Shown: in pieces, positions 12,432 to 23,284 of the stretch | Position numbering within the stretch: position 1 is the stretch's first letter | Layout of the letters: every line of letters begins with the position of its first letter | DNA from: Aurifilum marmelostoma | Lineage: Eukaryota; Ascomycota; Sordariomycetes; Diaporthales; Cryphonectriaceae | Assembly: GCA_027559495.1 (NCBI GenBank) | Contig: JAMXSV010000021.1 | Coordinates: forward strand, 744,001 to 808,000 | Reading direction: 5' to 3' | Length of the DNA stretch: 64,000 bases | Program-made: the position numbers and the translations under genes | The notes under the pieces: generated by a model | What the model was told of the DNA's origin: nothing | Seen by the model: only the letters and a program-made list of their open reading frames with translations | Database searches by the model: none

Positions 12432-14771
12432 ATGGCTGCCAGCGCACTCGTGTTGGCAGCAGGCCTGTCACTGTCGTCGCATATACTATGCCGCGGCGTC
12501 AATGCTGCACCACAGCCACCAGCAGCTCAGCAAGTCCTCACTTCTCTCGACGTTGACGACACACCTTCGCTCCCGCTATCCGGCCCAACCATACCCACTG
12601 TAGACTCTCAACAGCCGAGGAAATTACATGGCAGGTTCCTACATATCACGGGTGAGTGAGGACCATGTTGCCACGATTTTCCTGCTCTTAAGATCGACCC
12701 GTTATGTTCTACGCGCCAAATGTCGGTGAACCAAGACTGACCTGCATTGCCCCTCCCAAAACATGTAGACTTCCACCCCGACGAGTTCTACAAGGTCCAT
12801 AGCTCCACAGCAGCAGACCACGCCTGCCACAGCGGAAAAGGTACGGCAGGGACCTACGGCGCCGAGACGTCAGACTGCGACACGCCTATCTCACTCATCA
12901 ACGCGACCTTTGACTGGATCAGCGCCAACATCCGTGACGAGATCGATTTCGTCGTATGGACGGGGGATAACGCCCGGCACGACTCCGATGAGAGCATACC
13001 ACGCTCTGCGAGCCAGGTCCTCGGCACGAACCGCCTGCTGGCCAGCAAGTTCGCAGACACGTTTTCAGATGCCAATGGTCTTAGCATACCGGTGATTCCG
13101 ACTTTCGGGAACAATGACATACTGCCGCACAATATTCTGCTGCCTGGCCCTAACAAGTGGCTCTCTTACTATGCCGACATCTGGAAAGACTTCATCCCTG
13201 AAGCTCAGCGCCACAGCTTCGAGTTTGGCGGATGGTTCTATGTTGAGGTCATCCCGAATAAGCTGGCCGTCTTCAGCCTCAACACCCTCTACTTCTTTGA
13301 CCGGAATGCTGCCATCGACGACTGTGTCAAGCCCTCAGAGCCCGGCTTCAAGCATCTCGAGTGGTTGAGGGTCCAGCTTCAGTTCATGCGTGACAGAGGC
13401 ATGAAGGCCATCCTCATGGGTCACGTGCCCCCGGCGAGGACAGACAGCAAGACGCTGTGGGACGAGACGTGCTGGCAAAAGTACACGCTCTGGCTGAGGC
13501 AGTATCGCGACGTAGTCGTCACTGGGCTCTATGGACATATGAACATTGATCATTTCCTACTGTCAGACACAAAGGACATCACGATAGACTCGACCGAAGC
13601 CGGAGCCGAACATCTCGACTTTGACCGTCAGGATCTGGATGACGAGCTATCAGTCCAGTCTGCCACGGATTATCTCGAGGAACTGCGCGACGGTTGGGCC
13701 AAGTTGCCCAAGGTGAAGTCAAGTGAACAGTCCGAGCAAAAGAGTCAGAAGAAGAAGAACAAGAAGAAGAAGAAGAAGAAGAAGGATAAGAGCAAGAAAT
13801 TAGGCGGTAAATGGGCAGAGCGCTACCAAGTGACCTTTGTCGGCCCGAGTGTCGTGCCCAACTACTTCCCTACGCTCCGCGTTTACGATTACAACATCAC
13901 TGGTATTGAAGACGCGATTACCTGGGCAGAAAACACCGACGTGCTGCCCACCATCGACAGCCTTCATTACGAAGAGGACGATGAAGAAATTATTGTGCAG
14001 TCCGATCTGGAGCTGCGCAGCCCACACGATATCGAAGCAGCTAAGAAGAACAAAAAGCAGGACAAGAAAAAGAAGAAGAAGAAGGGAAAGGGCGGAAAGG
14101 GTGGCAAGAAGCCGAAGGACCCCAATCTAGTTGTGCCGAAGCCGCCAGCAAAGTCCTCACCCCCAGGACCAGCATACTCCTCGCAGCCCTTGACACTCCT
14201 CGGCTACAAACAGTACTTTGCCAACCTAACTCACATCAACAACGACATCGCCACCGAGGAGCAGTCAGAGGTGGGGCTGAATAGATGGCGGGAGGGCAAG
14301 CACCGCGATAAGGAGCCAAAGAACAGCAAACCGAAGCCCCGGGAATTCAAGTTCGAGCTCGAGTATGCCACGCACGACGATAAACTCTACAATCTCAGCG
14401 ACTTGACAGTCCGCAGCTTCGTGGAGCTGGCATACAAGATGGGTCAGAGTGCCAAGAGCAAGACTGCAGACCTGTTCCTGCAGGATGCAAACATGACTGG
14501 CAACGTCGATGAGGTCGACCAGGTCGAGGGCCTAGATTCGGACAAACTTCATGATGGTGAGGTTTCCACAGATGACGAAGTTGAAGAGGAGGAAACTACT
14601 GAAGACGATGAGGTAAATGCCGAGGGGAAGAAGAAGGACAAGAAGAAGAAGAAGAAGAAGAAGAAGAAGAAGAAGAAGGCCAAGAAACTCAACAAGACGT
14701 GGCTCCATTTTCTGAAGCATGCCTTCATAAGCACGGTCGATGACAAAAAGTTGGAAAAACAATTCTCCTAG
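12432..14771 (+). CDS. PPN1: Endopolyphosphatase (vacuolar), lysine-rich
   Basis: Cleaves long inorganic polyphosphate chains in the vacuole; calcineurin-like metallophosphatase family. Exon 1 (12432-12651) carries a hydrophobic signal-anchor (ALVLAAGLSLSSHI). Exon 2 (12769-14771) carries the rest; together they encode 740 residues. The metal-binding motifs are all present: DFH right after the join, TGDNARHD, GNNDI, GHVPP and YGHMN. The C-terminal WLHFLKHAF motif of the family is kept. Three polylysine tracts lie at about residues 401-418, 498-524 and 694-715, the last following an acidic stretch and holding 13 uninterrupted lysines. These inserts are much longer than a typical linker. An in-frame ATG at 12351 would add 27 residues and is less likely. 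Confidence 0.95.
13747..13797 (+). repeat. AAG-rich tract in PPN1 (first polylysine)
   Basis: Tandem AAG triplets with a few AAC/GAT interruptions, read in frame as polylysine. It lies between the catalytic domain motifs and the next conserved block, so it looks like an expanded linker. Confidence 0.8.
14623..14690 (+). repeat. AAG-rich tract in PPN1 (third polylysine)
   Basis: GAAGAAGGAC is followed by 13 consecutive AAG codons (14640-14678) and further lysine codons, just before the conserved C-terminal segment. The tract follows a run of Glu/Asp codons. A pure triplet repeat like this is expected to vary in length between strains. Confidence 0.85.
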
Positions 14772-15869
14772 ATAGGGGACTAACTCATGAGAAATGATGC
14801 GCATACATATTCATGCATGGGTGGCGTAATGAGAACTTTTGGCAGCTGTTACCCTCGTGTATACTTAGATGATTGCCTTGTCGAGGCCCTCTGCATTTAG
14901 AAACGAGATGTATATAGATGGATAGCTGGCAATTTGGATATATATGTATCATTTACCACGTCTGATTATGTTGAATCCATCTATCCAACCCCGTTTGAGC
15001 GTTAAACTTCGCCACCTGGTTTTCTCAAAGACCTGTAGATAGCAAGTGAGGAATGGAACGGGAGACTGCCTGGGACAGAATGAAAATCACCACTGCCTGG
15101 TCACCCTTGCTGTGCTGATATTCCTCGGATTGTTTGCCGGTGTTCACGCATTTTGAAGGTCTGCTAGCATCTTTGAGCTTCCATGGGGCTCAACAGATCC
15201 ACGCATAGTAAGTAATAGTAGTGGTAAATTGCATGGCTGCATCTATAGAATCACCAGTGCCATGCTCAGTGCCCACTTCCAAAGACCCTCATTAATTGAT
15301 CTGCTATTCGACTCGGATTGGTTATAAGATACACATTGATTAGGAAAATCATTTGCTGCGTGAGCCAGCACCAGGATGACCTCGGATGTCAACTCCCTTG
15401 TTCACGGTCCCTCCCCCTTGGCAGCAGAACATCTTATTATATATTTTCTGCAAAGCAATATCCTGAAGCTCAGAAAGATGGTCAAACACTTTGATCTTGA
15501 GGTAGTAGTAAGAGTAGCAGAGGTTCTGAGATAGAGCTTGGGCCGGGGCTGTGAGCCACTAGTTAGGCTACGCTGTGCGCAGGATGCTCAAACGACGTGG
15601 GGATGCAACTGAAAAAAAATCATATTAGAGGGCTTGTTGTTGACTTCAGAAACGCCCCTCCGGACAGCGCTACTCTAAGCATGGAATCAGAAAACGCCTA
15701 TGGGTATAGCTCTTGCAACCATCATCTAGTCATTCTTTCCGTAATGGCCCGTCCGCTTGGTGAGCTTTGATCTTGATAGCAAGGTTTCGGTCATGGTGAG
15801 TTGTGAGGGGCACCATTCCACTCTGGTGTGAGACCTGATCTACGTTTCCGTACCTTTGGGGCCTCACAT
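14772..15869. other. Intergenic region between convergent genes
   Basis: About 1.1 kb between the 3' ends of PPN1 and the F-box gene. It looks AT-richer than the genes, with stretches such as GTATATAGATGGATAG. No coding or RNA gene was recognised. Confidence 0.5.
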
Positions 15870-18800
15870 CTAGAGCCGCCCGTGTCTTGCCTTGAATATG
15901 GCAACTTTATCATCATAGAAGAGGATCTCCCGCAGTCGCAAGCGGGCCTTGGGTGCTGGCTCTACGAAGGAGTCGTCATCCGATTCGCCGTATGAGTGCT
16001 CCGACTGCGTGTCCTCAGGCTCAGTCGGGCTTGTCGGAGTGCCTTCATCCTGTGACTCCTCGTCATCATGATCCTCGTCCTCCGTGTCGTCCTCGTCGGT
16101 AGCATCTTCAACCACAACCGCCGCATGGTTTATGACGGTATCGCCGTGTACCAGGTTCACCGGGCCACTGTCTCCACTCAGCTGGGTATTGGTCAAATTG
16201 TCAGACAGCCGGTTCTCCAGAATCTCGAAGCACTTGTTCGCGATGCCCACGTAGCAGAGCTGAATCTCCGGCCGCAGGGTGATGATGTCCGTCATCTGCA
16301 TGACCAGCTCCTTGGGTTCGTGGTTGCTAATCACATGCTCTGCCAGATAAGGAATGTGAAGTGAACGGAGCTGGGGGATGTTGGGTAAGCGCTGTAGGAA
16401 GGTATGCTGCACACGATGTTATTCAGAATGAATTGTCTCTATGGCACGCGTCAAGGGATTAAACTTACCCAGTCATTATAATCGATAGCCACGGCCAGCT
16501 CCCTCAAGTTCAACATGCGTCCACTGGTGATGTACTGCAAGACCTCGGTCGGTAGACACCATGAGCGCCACCGGTTGCTCTTGGAATTGGATGCGCCAGT
16601 GCTGTTCTTGGCCGAGCTGTCCAGAAGAAGTCTGCGTAAGCTGGAGCGATGACGTTTGATGGCACCCTTAAATATGGTATCAATCGTAACAGGAGGTGGG
16701 CTGTTGCTCGTGCTGCTGCTACACCGCCTACGATCCTGCAGAAACAGTGTTTCCAGGGAGTTAGGCGCCAAGGTTTCCCGGAGGAAGGCGATGAGGGCTG
16801 GCGATGTGACATCCGTATGGAGGCGTTTCAAGTTCAGGGCATACTGAAGAGGAGCGTTGGGCACCGGCTTGCTCGATGTTGGTGAGATTCCATAGCCGTG
16901 GACCTTCGGTTGAGGCTGGAATTGCTTCTTCAGCAATTTCCACAGATTCTCATGTTGAGCACACTCCAGAATGGTTAAGTTGGTCAGCATCGTCCAGTCA
17001 AACGCCTTATTGCACACCTGCATAGATAGGGGCACCCTCTCGAGCTCCAACGTCGTAAGCCTCAGTTTGCCGTCCAGCCTGGCTCTCGCTGGGGTTTCCG
17101 ACGACACTGTGCACGTGGGATCCGTCGTTGATGAAGAAGCTGATACCACCTGGGCATCGTTCGTAGGGGTCACGTTTGGCTCGAGAGTCGACGGATCTGT
17201 GTCCCCATCCGCGGCAAACAGCGAGAGATCTTCCGATAGGGTAGGAGGCACTTCTGGTGATGTTGCGGTAGGGGTTTGTGGGTCGGCCAAAACATCTGGC
17301 GATGCTGCGGGACGTTTAGACCTTGGCCTGGAGGCCTTTCGTCGTATGTCGTAGATGCGGCCGACAAGCACACCAAGCACGCCCCCCAGTCGCCTCTCGC
17401 CAATACTGCTCTCGCCGGGCCAGCGGGCGTTGTGGTCGACCTGCTCGAGCTCTGGACCGTCCCAGGTCTGTACGAAATCGTGGTGTATAGCCTTGTTCGA
17501 GATGCCCACCCTGAGTTCTTGGAGGGCATCCACAGACCGCTCTAGCAGCACAGACATCTCATCCAGATAGGCCAGCTCATCAATGTCCAGCACGGTGAGA
17601 CTCTTGAGGGGCGGGAGGACGCTGAAGGTGGGGTACTCGACGTGATTCTCTCCATAGGTGATGGCTGGTTTCGGCGCCGGGTGGGAGGCATTTGAGGGAA
17701 GCGAGATTCCAATGGGGGTCAAAGTACTGCCAGCGGGTACTACAGCGGCAGGTGCAGCGGGCGGACTGGGACTTGATGCGGACGAGGACATGGAGCCTGT
17801 GTCCGAATTGTCGTGCCATCGAATCCAGACACGCTCCAGCATGCATTGCCCATTTTCCGAGCTATCTGGCAGCGAAGCCAGTGCCATAAAAATGTCCGAC
17901 AGAACCCCAGTGGGCATATCCCATATGAAAGTCTCAAGATTCACCATCCTGGATACCGCCAAAGCAACCAAGGTCCCCAGCATCTTGCCACTCTCCTTAT
18001 TAATGGCATACTCGGAGACCCAGTCGTTAGGACCGTTGCCCAAGGAGAACTTGCGGGTATACTTTGCGTAGTCGTTGCCAGCGAACTTGGCTAGCGGCCC
18101 AGGAGGTATATTTCCATCCTTCCGCAGCCGACTTGTAGTGCGTGCAAACGGACTGCCGAGACACAGAGTCGATAGACCGTACGTAAGGGCGTCGACACTT
18201 TTGACCTCGGTGGCGGTGGTGAGGGCATCGGGCCAGACGATATCAAAACGAGAGTAGATGTGAGGAATGGCGAGGTTGTGAAGAGTCGAGTTGGTCAGGG
18301 CTAGAGAGGTGAGGTCGTTGGTATGTGTGATCTATATGGAGGTCAGCCGGGGGAACGAACTAACAGCCAAGGCTGTAAGACCGGGGGTTTATGGGTTGGA
18401 CAGGAAGAGGAGACGCACCTCCTTCACGATCAGGCGAAGGACGTCAACAGGCAGCTCAAGCAGGGTCAGGGGGCGCAGTACGCGGAGCCAGCTGGTCCCA
18501 GTCAGGGTCCTTGCTCCTCAGATACTCGGAGATGATGGAGCTGTCCTGGTCGAGCTCGACGCCGGATATAGCATCGTGGGAGTAGATCTCGGAGATATGT
18601 TTAGGGTTCGTGTTCAGGTCAAGACGCTCGTCAACCTGCTCGCGGAACGATTCTGAATCTAGGGCTTGTTGATGATCGGGATAGGGATAGGAGGGCGAAG
18701 GTGGTTCGTAGTTTGTATGGCCGCTGCCATGCTGGAAATCGAGCTCGTGCTCACCGGCGTGCATCTCTGGATCGTAGGCCTCGTCACCGTCCTCATCGCC

Positions 18801-18893
18801 GTGGTCATCTGACTCGCTGTGATCCTCGTGGTCTTCCGAGGAATGCAGTTGGTAATGTTGGAACGGCTCGTGCAAGTGATGACTTTGATCCAT
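15870..18893 (-). CDS. F-box protein with leucine-rich-repeat-like body; frame change near the 5' end
   Basis: Probable substrate adaptor of an SCF ubiquitin ligase. The F-box reads LTLLELPVDVLRLIVKE, then crosses an 87-nt intron (18418-18332) to ITHTNDLTSLALTNSTLHN. The long exon (18331-16469) and last exon (16406-15870) contain leucine-rich segments such as LKSLTVLDIDEL and NLRELAVAI, Ser/Thr/Pro-rich inserts and an acidic tail. The N-terminal exon (from 18893, MDQSHHLHEPF) is His/Asp/Glu-rich. Its frame does not run directly into the F-box: either a 34-nt intron (18525-18492, GTATCT...CCAG, with a CTGAC) is removed, or one base is extra in the G5 run at 18469-18473. With the mini-intron the product is about 946 residues. 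An upstream in-frame ATG at 19022 is possible. Confidence 0.75.
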
Positions 18894-20001
18894 GATGCCA
18901 AACTCTCGCCACACCCGTTTCGATGCGGTGTGACCTCGCGAACGAAATGGCAGACCAGAAACGTCGAGGAATTTGCGTGCCTCCGTCCCTGCTGTGGTGG
19001 GCGGCGTCGCAGTGCAGTCCAATGTCTTGGGGTGCTGGTGCCACCCCCCAAATATGGCAGTCGCTTTTGAAGATTATTAAAGAATGGACAAGTATGTGAT
19101 AAAGCTGTCAATTCGAGGAAGAAGATGCAAGACTGAAGAGACTACAATGAGAAAGAGAAAGAATTGCGCAGGTTCAAGAGAAGAAACGAAAGGTCCGACC
19201 GATTTGAGCAGCAGTGGCAATGGAAGTCAGGCGAAGCCGTTATGGTGGGCTGGGATGGAGTTTGGACGTCCAACTGACATCTAGAGCCATGGTTGGCTGA
19301 ACTCCAAGAGGGGGGCAGCCAGCCAGCCGTTGTGGATAGGTAAGAACCCACTAGAGCTTTCAGCGTACCTACTGGGTGGTTTAGCGCCAAGACTTACCAT
19401 GCATAGCCCTGGTACCAGAACGTGGTGGAGCCATAGAGTTCCAACAGATGCCACTATACTAACTGCACTATGTAGATCAGGGTACTCTTACAGTACATAC
19501 TGTCCTGCTAACATCGCCTCGGTGAGCCCTGCCCGCACTATCAAGAAGAATCTATCTCCTATAGTTTTCTCATGGTGTAATCCCGTCTCCCTTTTTTTCT
19601 TTTCTGGAATCTTCTTCTTTTCTCTTTTAGATCTGAGAAACGTACACATAGCCTGAGCGACCAGGAGAGAGCACTGCCATCTACTAGAGGTAATCGCAAT
19701 ATACGAGGGCGTTTCGTACGTTCAGCCTTGAACAACCACTTGTCGGATCAAGGTCCATGACCTTAACACTCAACCACCTAAAGTGCTACGTGCTAGAGTT
19801 TTGGGGTATATGCATTCTTTATGGACTGTAATTATATGGAGCAGAGTGTACTAGGCTCTGTTCTGTCCAGCCTTGTTGAGAAAGAGGCGAGTCTTCACCA
19901 CACGGTCGCATTCATTGGACCGCTTCCATGTTTGCCCCAGACCACATCGGTCGTGGTCATGCTTTAGCCATATCATACACCCGAACAGCCAAGTATTGCC
20001 A
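18894..20001. other. Intergenic region, F-box promoter and RAD17 3' flank
   Basis: About 1.1 kb between two minus-strand genes. It must include the promoter of the F-box gene and the 3' UTR of RAD17. A T/C-rich stretch lies at 19580-19630. I see no gene. Confidence 0.45.
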
Positions 20002-22731
20002 TCATCGGCTCTCGTCATCATCCTCAATATCATCATCGCTGAGCACCAGTTTGTGGACCTGAAGACTGCTGATCATGGATCCCTCGCTCTGCTCACTTCG
20101 TGACCTGATCACTGTAGTCCGCCTCTTTCGAGGCGTCCTATCCTCTGTAGGTCTGTCTGTGGCCCAGCTCTCTCCGGCAGGCTCAGTGGCTTCTTCGGCT
20201 TCCTCGCTCAGTTCTTCATCCACTGGTGCACCTATGCCCTGGAATGTCACCACCTTTTCCAGATCACGAAGCCCCAGCGAGTGGAGTGACAATCGACGGT
20301 GTCGCATCATCTGTGCCATGTATGGCAGTCGCTCCAGTATCATCTCCTGGCGTGCTGAAGTGCCCAAATAGAGTAATGGTGCTGCCTCTTCGTCTGTTCG
20401 GCTCTTCCGAGTTGCATACTTTTGTTCGCTACGATTGCCCGCCCAGTCACCGACGCTTCCTACTTTGCTCTTACGGAAAGCTGAAGCACCATTCGAGACG
20501 GTCTGATCGATGTACTGCGGGGTCGAGCCTAAGGTGGCGTCGTCCCCCTTCAGCATTGTGGATGCCCAGAGATCCACCAGGCCTTCCAGCTCCTCTTTAG
20601 TCCTCCAGAGCTTGATGCTCGTTGGGTAGAACATCTTGAAGGTATCGCCGCCTCTGTTGGTCGACGGGCTCTTGCGCCTCACCGGATGAGGAAGGGAGAA
20701 GAGTAGCCCACGTACAGCCACTTCGAATGCCATCTCGTCCTGACGGAGAATGTGACTGCCCTGGTCTCTCCCACTGCCAGCGAAGCCCTTACCACCAAAA
20801 AAAATGTCCCAGGACGGATTCAGAAGATCGCTTTCGGAGAGGTACTCAAGGCACCCGTTGATATAGTCCAACGACGAGCCTGGATCAGCGGCATCCGTCC
20901 GGTCGCAAGATAGAACATAGTTTTCGTGTAAAGCTGATATGAAAGTAGATGTGTCCGTGCCTGTCTCATCAATCAAGGTGTCCACGGCGACCTGAGAGCG
21001 CTTATATCGACTCATTGGACTCAGGTGCGGAGGGAGAGCTTCTGCTATCGCTTCGTCTGACCCTGGAGGAAATGGCTGCTCGTCCCGCTTGTTGTACACA
21101 ACTTTACCGACAGCGTGGAATATGCCGAGGCTGGACTCGCGCTGCGAGACCAGCTCGAGGCTCTGCTGTTCGCCCTTGGTCAGGGCCTGGTCCCTGCTGG
21201 CCTTCTTCGTCTTAGTGAACGTGACCTTAGAGCCCCAGTCTGCGTCATCGTCGCCTTTGAGGCAGAGAAACTCAAGTGATGAGACGGCGTTCCTGATGTC
21301 TCCTATCTCACCAAGCCTCTTCAGCACCTGTGGCCCAGGCGTCCGTCGCCGTCCAGAAACTCTTGCCTCCTTCTTCACCACAAGCTCGAGAGCCTTGACC
21401 AACAAGGTTGGCGCAACATTATTGAACTCGATGACAGCGGTGCCCGGATGGCGGAGAATCTCGGGCCCCAAGAGACGGTGCGCTGTGAAGCTGTCTGCCG
21501 AGGCTGAAGTTGTAGTCAGGAGCGTCTCGGAAATGATCATTACCACCGGTATGACGGGGTCCGTAGCTGAGTTCTGGCTGAGAAGCACCAATGACGGTGT
21601 GTTTGTCGTAAGGAACTGTAGCACGGTTTTCCGAAAGGAGGTGAGGGCACTTCCAGATCGCAAGAACGTGTTTGGGAACTCTTCGATCAAGATGACCCTT
21701 TTGCGATCGTCGTCATGGAAACTCCGGGGTGTCTTGTCTGATGGCTGATTCAAGTCACCCTCGTCGAATTCCAGCTGCCCGAATTTGCGTCCTCGGCCCA
21801 TGAATTCTTCAAACTGTGCCGACGAGGACTGGGTCCCAAGACCCGAGCCAGAGGCACCATCCGGATTTCTCCACTCGAGAATCTCAAATCCCATGTCTTT
21901 GGAGAGAAGCTGCATCGTAGTGGTCTTTCCTGTGCCTGCGGAGCCCTTCAAAACCAGTAGACGCTGACGCATGCGACCGCCGAGAACATCTTCCAGCCAC
22001 CGCCGCACATCTGCCACCTTTTTCTTGTGGACGACGAGTTGGTCTAGGTTCTCGGGACTGAAGCGCTCAGGCCAGGGCCGCTGGTCAATGGCGTCAGCAG
22101 ATGAGGGCGGGGAGTTCCGCAGAGGTCGCAAGAACCTCTGGTTGGAGCTAGTGTTCGCTGCAGCTAGAGCTCGGTCTGGCTCCGGGTGATCTCTCGATCT
22201 CTTTTGTGCCTTCTTCCCCACCAGACTTGTACCAGAGGCCCGATGGACGCCTATGTCTTCGTCGTCGTCTTCGGAAAGCGGGTCGCTGGTAATGTCGAGG
22301 GCCTGGGCATCGGGTCTGCTGTCGGAGCGCCCATTGGACTTCGCTTCCGTCTTGGCTTTCTGGGACTGCTTGGAGAAGAGGGTTCTAATATTGGCAGACT
22401 TGCCCTTCTCATCGATAGGCTTCCTGGCTTTTGTCGGACTCTGACTGGGGCTCTTGGATGGCGGCGCCCTGAACTGGCTTGAGCGAGTCGACACAGCAGG
22501 GCCAATCCGAGCAGAAGCCGACCGAGATGATCGTGTGGTAGTGCGCAAAGCGCTGGGGGAGTCCGGGGCAGAGACGCTGTCATTCTCAGGGCGGACGGCC
22601 TTGCTATTGGCGTCTGGCGGCGAGAAGTAGTAGTTCAGGTTGTTCTTTCTCGCTGGGGTCGACCTCTCGTCCTGATCGTCGTCGTCGTCGACAACGTTCC
22701 GCTTGCGACGCTTTGCAGGCGGCGGCGCCAT
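20002..22731 (-). CDS. RAD17: DNA-damage checkpoint clamp loader Rad17 (Rad24 in budding yeast)
   Basis: Rad17 replaces Rfc1 in an alternative RFC complex that loads the 9-1-1 clamp at damaged DNA and activates ATR/Mec1 signalling. It is a single exon of 909 residues. The N-terminus is basic and Ser-rich (MAPPPAKRRKRNVVDDDDD, a likely nuclear signal). The family region starts at RPWPERFSPENLDQLVVHKKKV. Walker A is GSAGTGKTTT (about residues 262-271) and the Walker B-like strand is VILIEEFPN. The AAA+ helical part contains GDIRNAVSSLEFL. The C-terminus is acidic (LSDDDIEDDDESR). It is head to head with RAD51 across a 553-bp spacer. Confidence 0.93.
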   Translation of the reverse strand: MAPPPAKRRKRNVVDDDDDQDERSTPARKNNLNYYFSPPDANSKAVRPENDSVSAPDSPSALRTTTRSSRSASARIGPAVSTRSSQFRAPPSKSPSQSPTKARKPIDEKGKSANIRTLFSKQSQKAKTEAKSNGRSDSRPDAQALDITSDPLSEDDDEDIGVHRASGTSLVGKKAQKRSRDHPEPDRALAAANTSSNQRFLRPLRNSPPSSADAIDQRPWPERFSPENLDQLVVHKKKVADVRRWLEDVLGGRMRQRLLVLKGSAGTGKTTTMQLLSKDMGFEILEWRNPDGASGSGLGTQSSSAQFEEFMGRGRKFGQLEFDEGDLNQPSDKTPRSFHDDDRKRVILIEEFPNTFLRSGSALTSFRKTVLQFLTTNTPSLVLLSQNSATDPVIPVVMIISETLLTTTSASADSFTAHRLLGPEILRHPGTAVIEFNNVAPTLLVKALELVVKKEARVSGRRRTPGPQVLKRLGEIGDIRNAVSSLEFLCLKGDDDADWGSKVTFTKTKKASRDQALTKGEQQSLELVSQRESSLGIFHAVGKVVYNKRDEQPFPPGSDEAIAEALPPHLSPMSRYKRSQVAVDTLIDETGTDTSTFISALHENYVLSCDRTDAADPGSSLDYINGCLEYLSESDLLNPSWDIFFGGKGFAGSGRDQGSHILRQDEMAFEVAVRGLLFSLPHPVRRKSPSTNRGGDTFKMFYPTSIKLWRTKEELEGLVDLWASTMLKGDDATLGSTPQYIDQTVSNGASAFRKSKVGSVGDWAGNRSEQKYATRKSRTDEEAAPLLYLGTSARQEMILERLPYMAQMMRHRRLSLHSLGLRDLEKVVTFQGIGAPVDEELSEEAEEATEPAGESWATDRPTEDRTPRKRRTTVIRSRSEQSEGSMISSLQVHKLVLSDDDIEDDDESR

Positions 22732-23284
22732 CTTGAGATGGACGAGCCGGGGCGGTTCGATAGCACAGCATCTGTCAGAGGATAGTGGACAAGAGTATAA
22801 CCTCTAAACGCGTCAATTACGAGACATGGCCTCGAAGTATGTGATCTGGAGCAGCGGGCAGGGGAACGCACGACTACGACTACGATGAGTCCGGCGCTGT
22901 GGTTCGTGGTGGAGTTACAGGTGCCCGCTCACTGGACCCCATCAGTGCAGCTAGCAGGGATGACGCAGGCACTGGCCATCTGACTGCTGCTGACCCCATA
23001 GAGCCTAGAGGGTCTGGGACCTTTCAAGCATGTGATCTGGCGTTGTTGGGTCGCGGTTGCCTCCCCAGAGCGCGTTCCTCGCCAAGAACGCGTCACACAA
23101 GTCGAAAGTCAATAACAACTCCGTATCCGTCTTTTTCTAATTCCGCCACCCAGACCTTCCGAGTCGCCACTGAAGCTCCATCTTTCCTAGCAGAGATTCG
23201 AGTAGCGGTTCCTGCCCCTGTATTCTGCTTTCATCTCTCTTCCTCTCGACACCACTTGAGCCGCCCGTGCGAAGACGCGTGACA
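22732..23284. promoter_or_regulatory. Shared RAD17/RAD51 promoter with three MCB (ACGCGT) elements
   Basis: ACGCGT occurs at 22808-22813, 23088-23093 and 23275-23280. The first is about 75 nt upstream of the RAD17 ATG. The second is about 190 nt and the third 5-10 nt upstream of the RAD51 ATG. ACGCGT is the MluI cell-cycle box bound by MBF in yeasts, where it drives G1/S expression of replication and repair genes. A related GCGCGT lies at 23069-23074. Binding here is inferred, not shown. Confidence 0.65.

Noticed and set aside
23041..23284. Longer Rad51 N-terminus
   Set aside because: The frame extends a few codons upstream but only from a GTG; the first ATG at 23285 gives the usual length.
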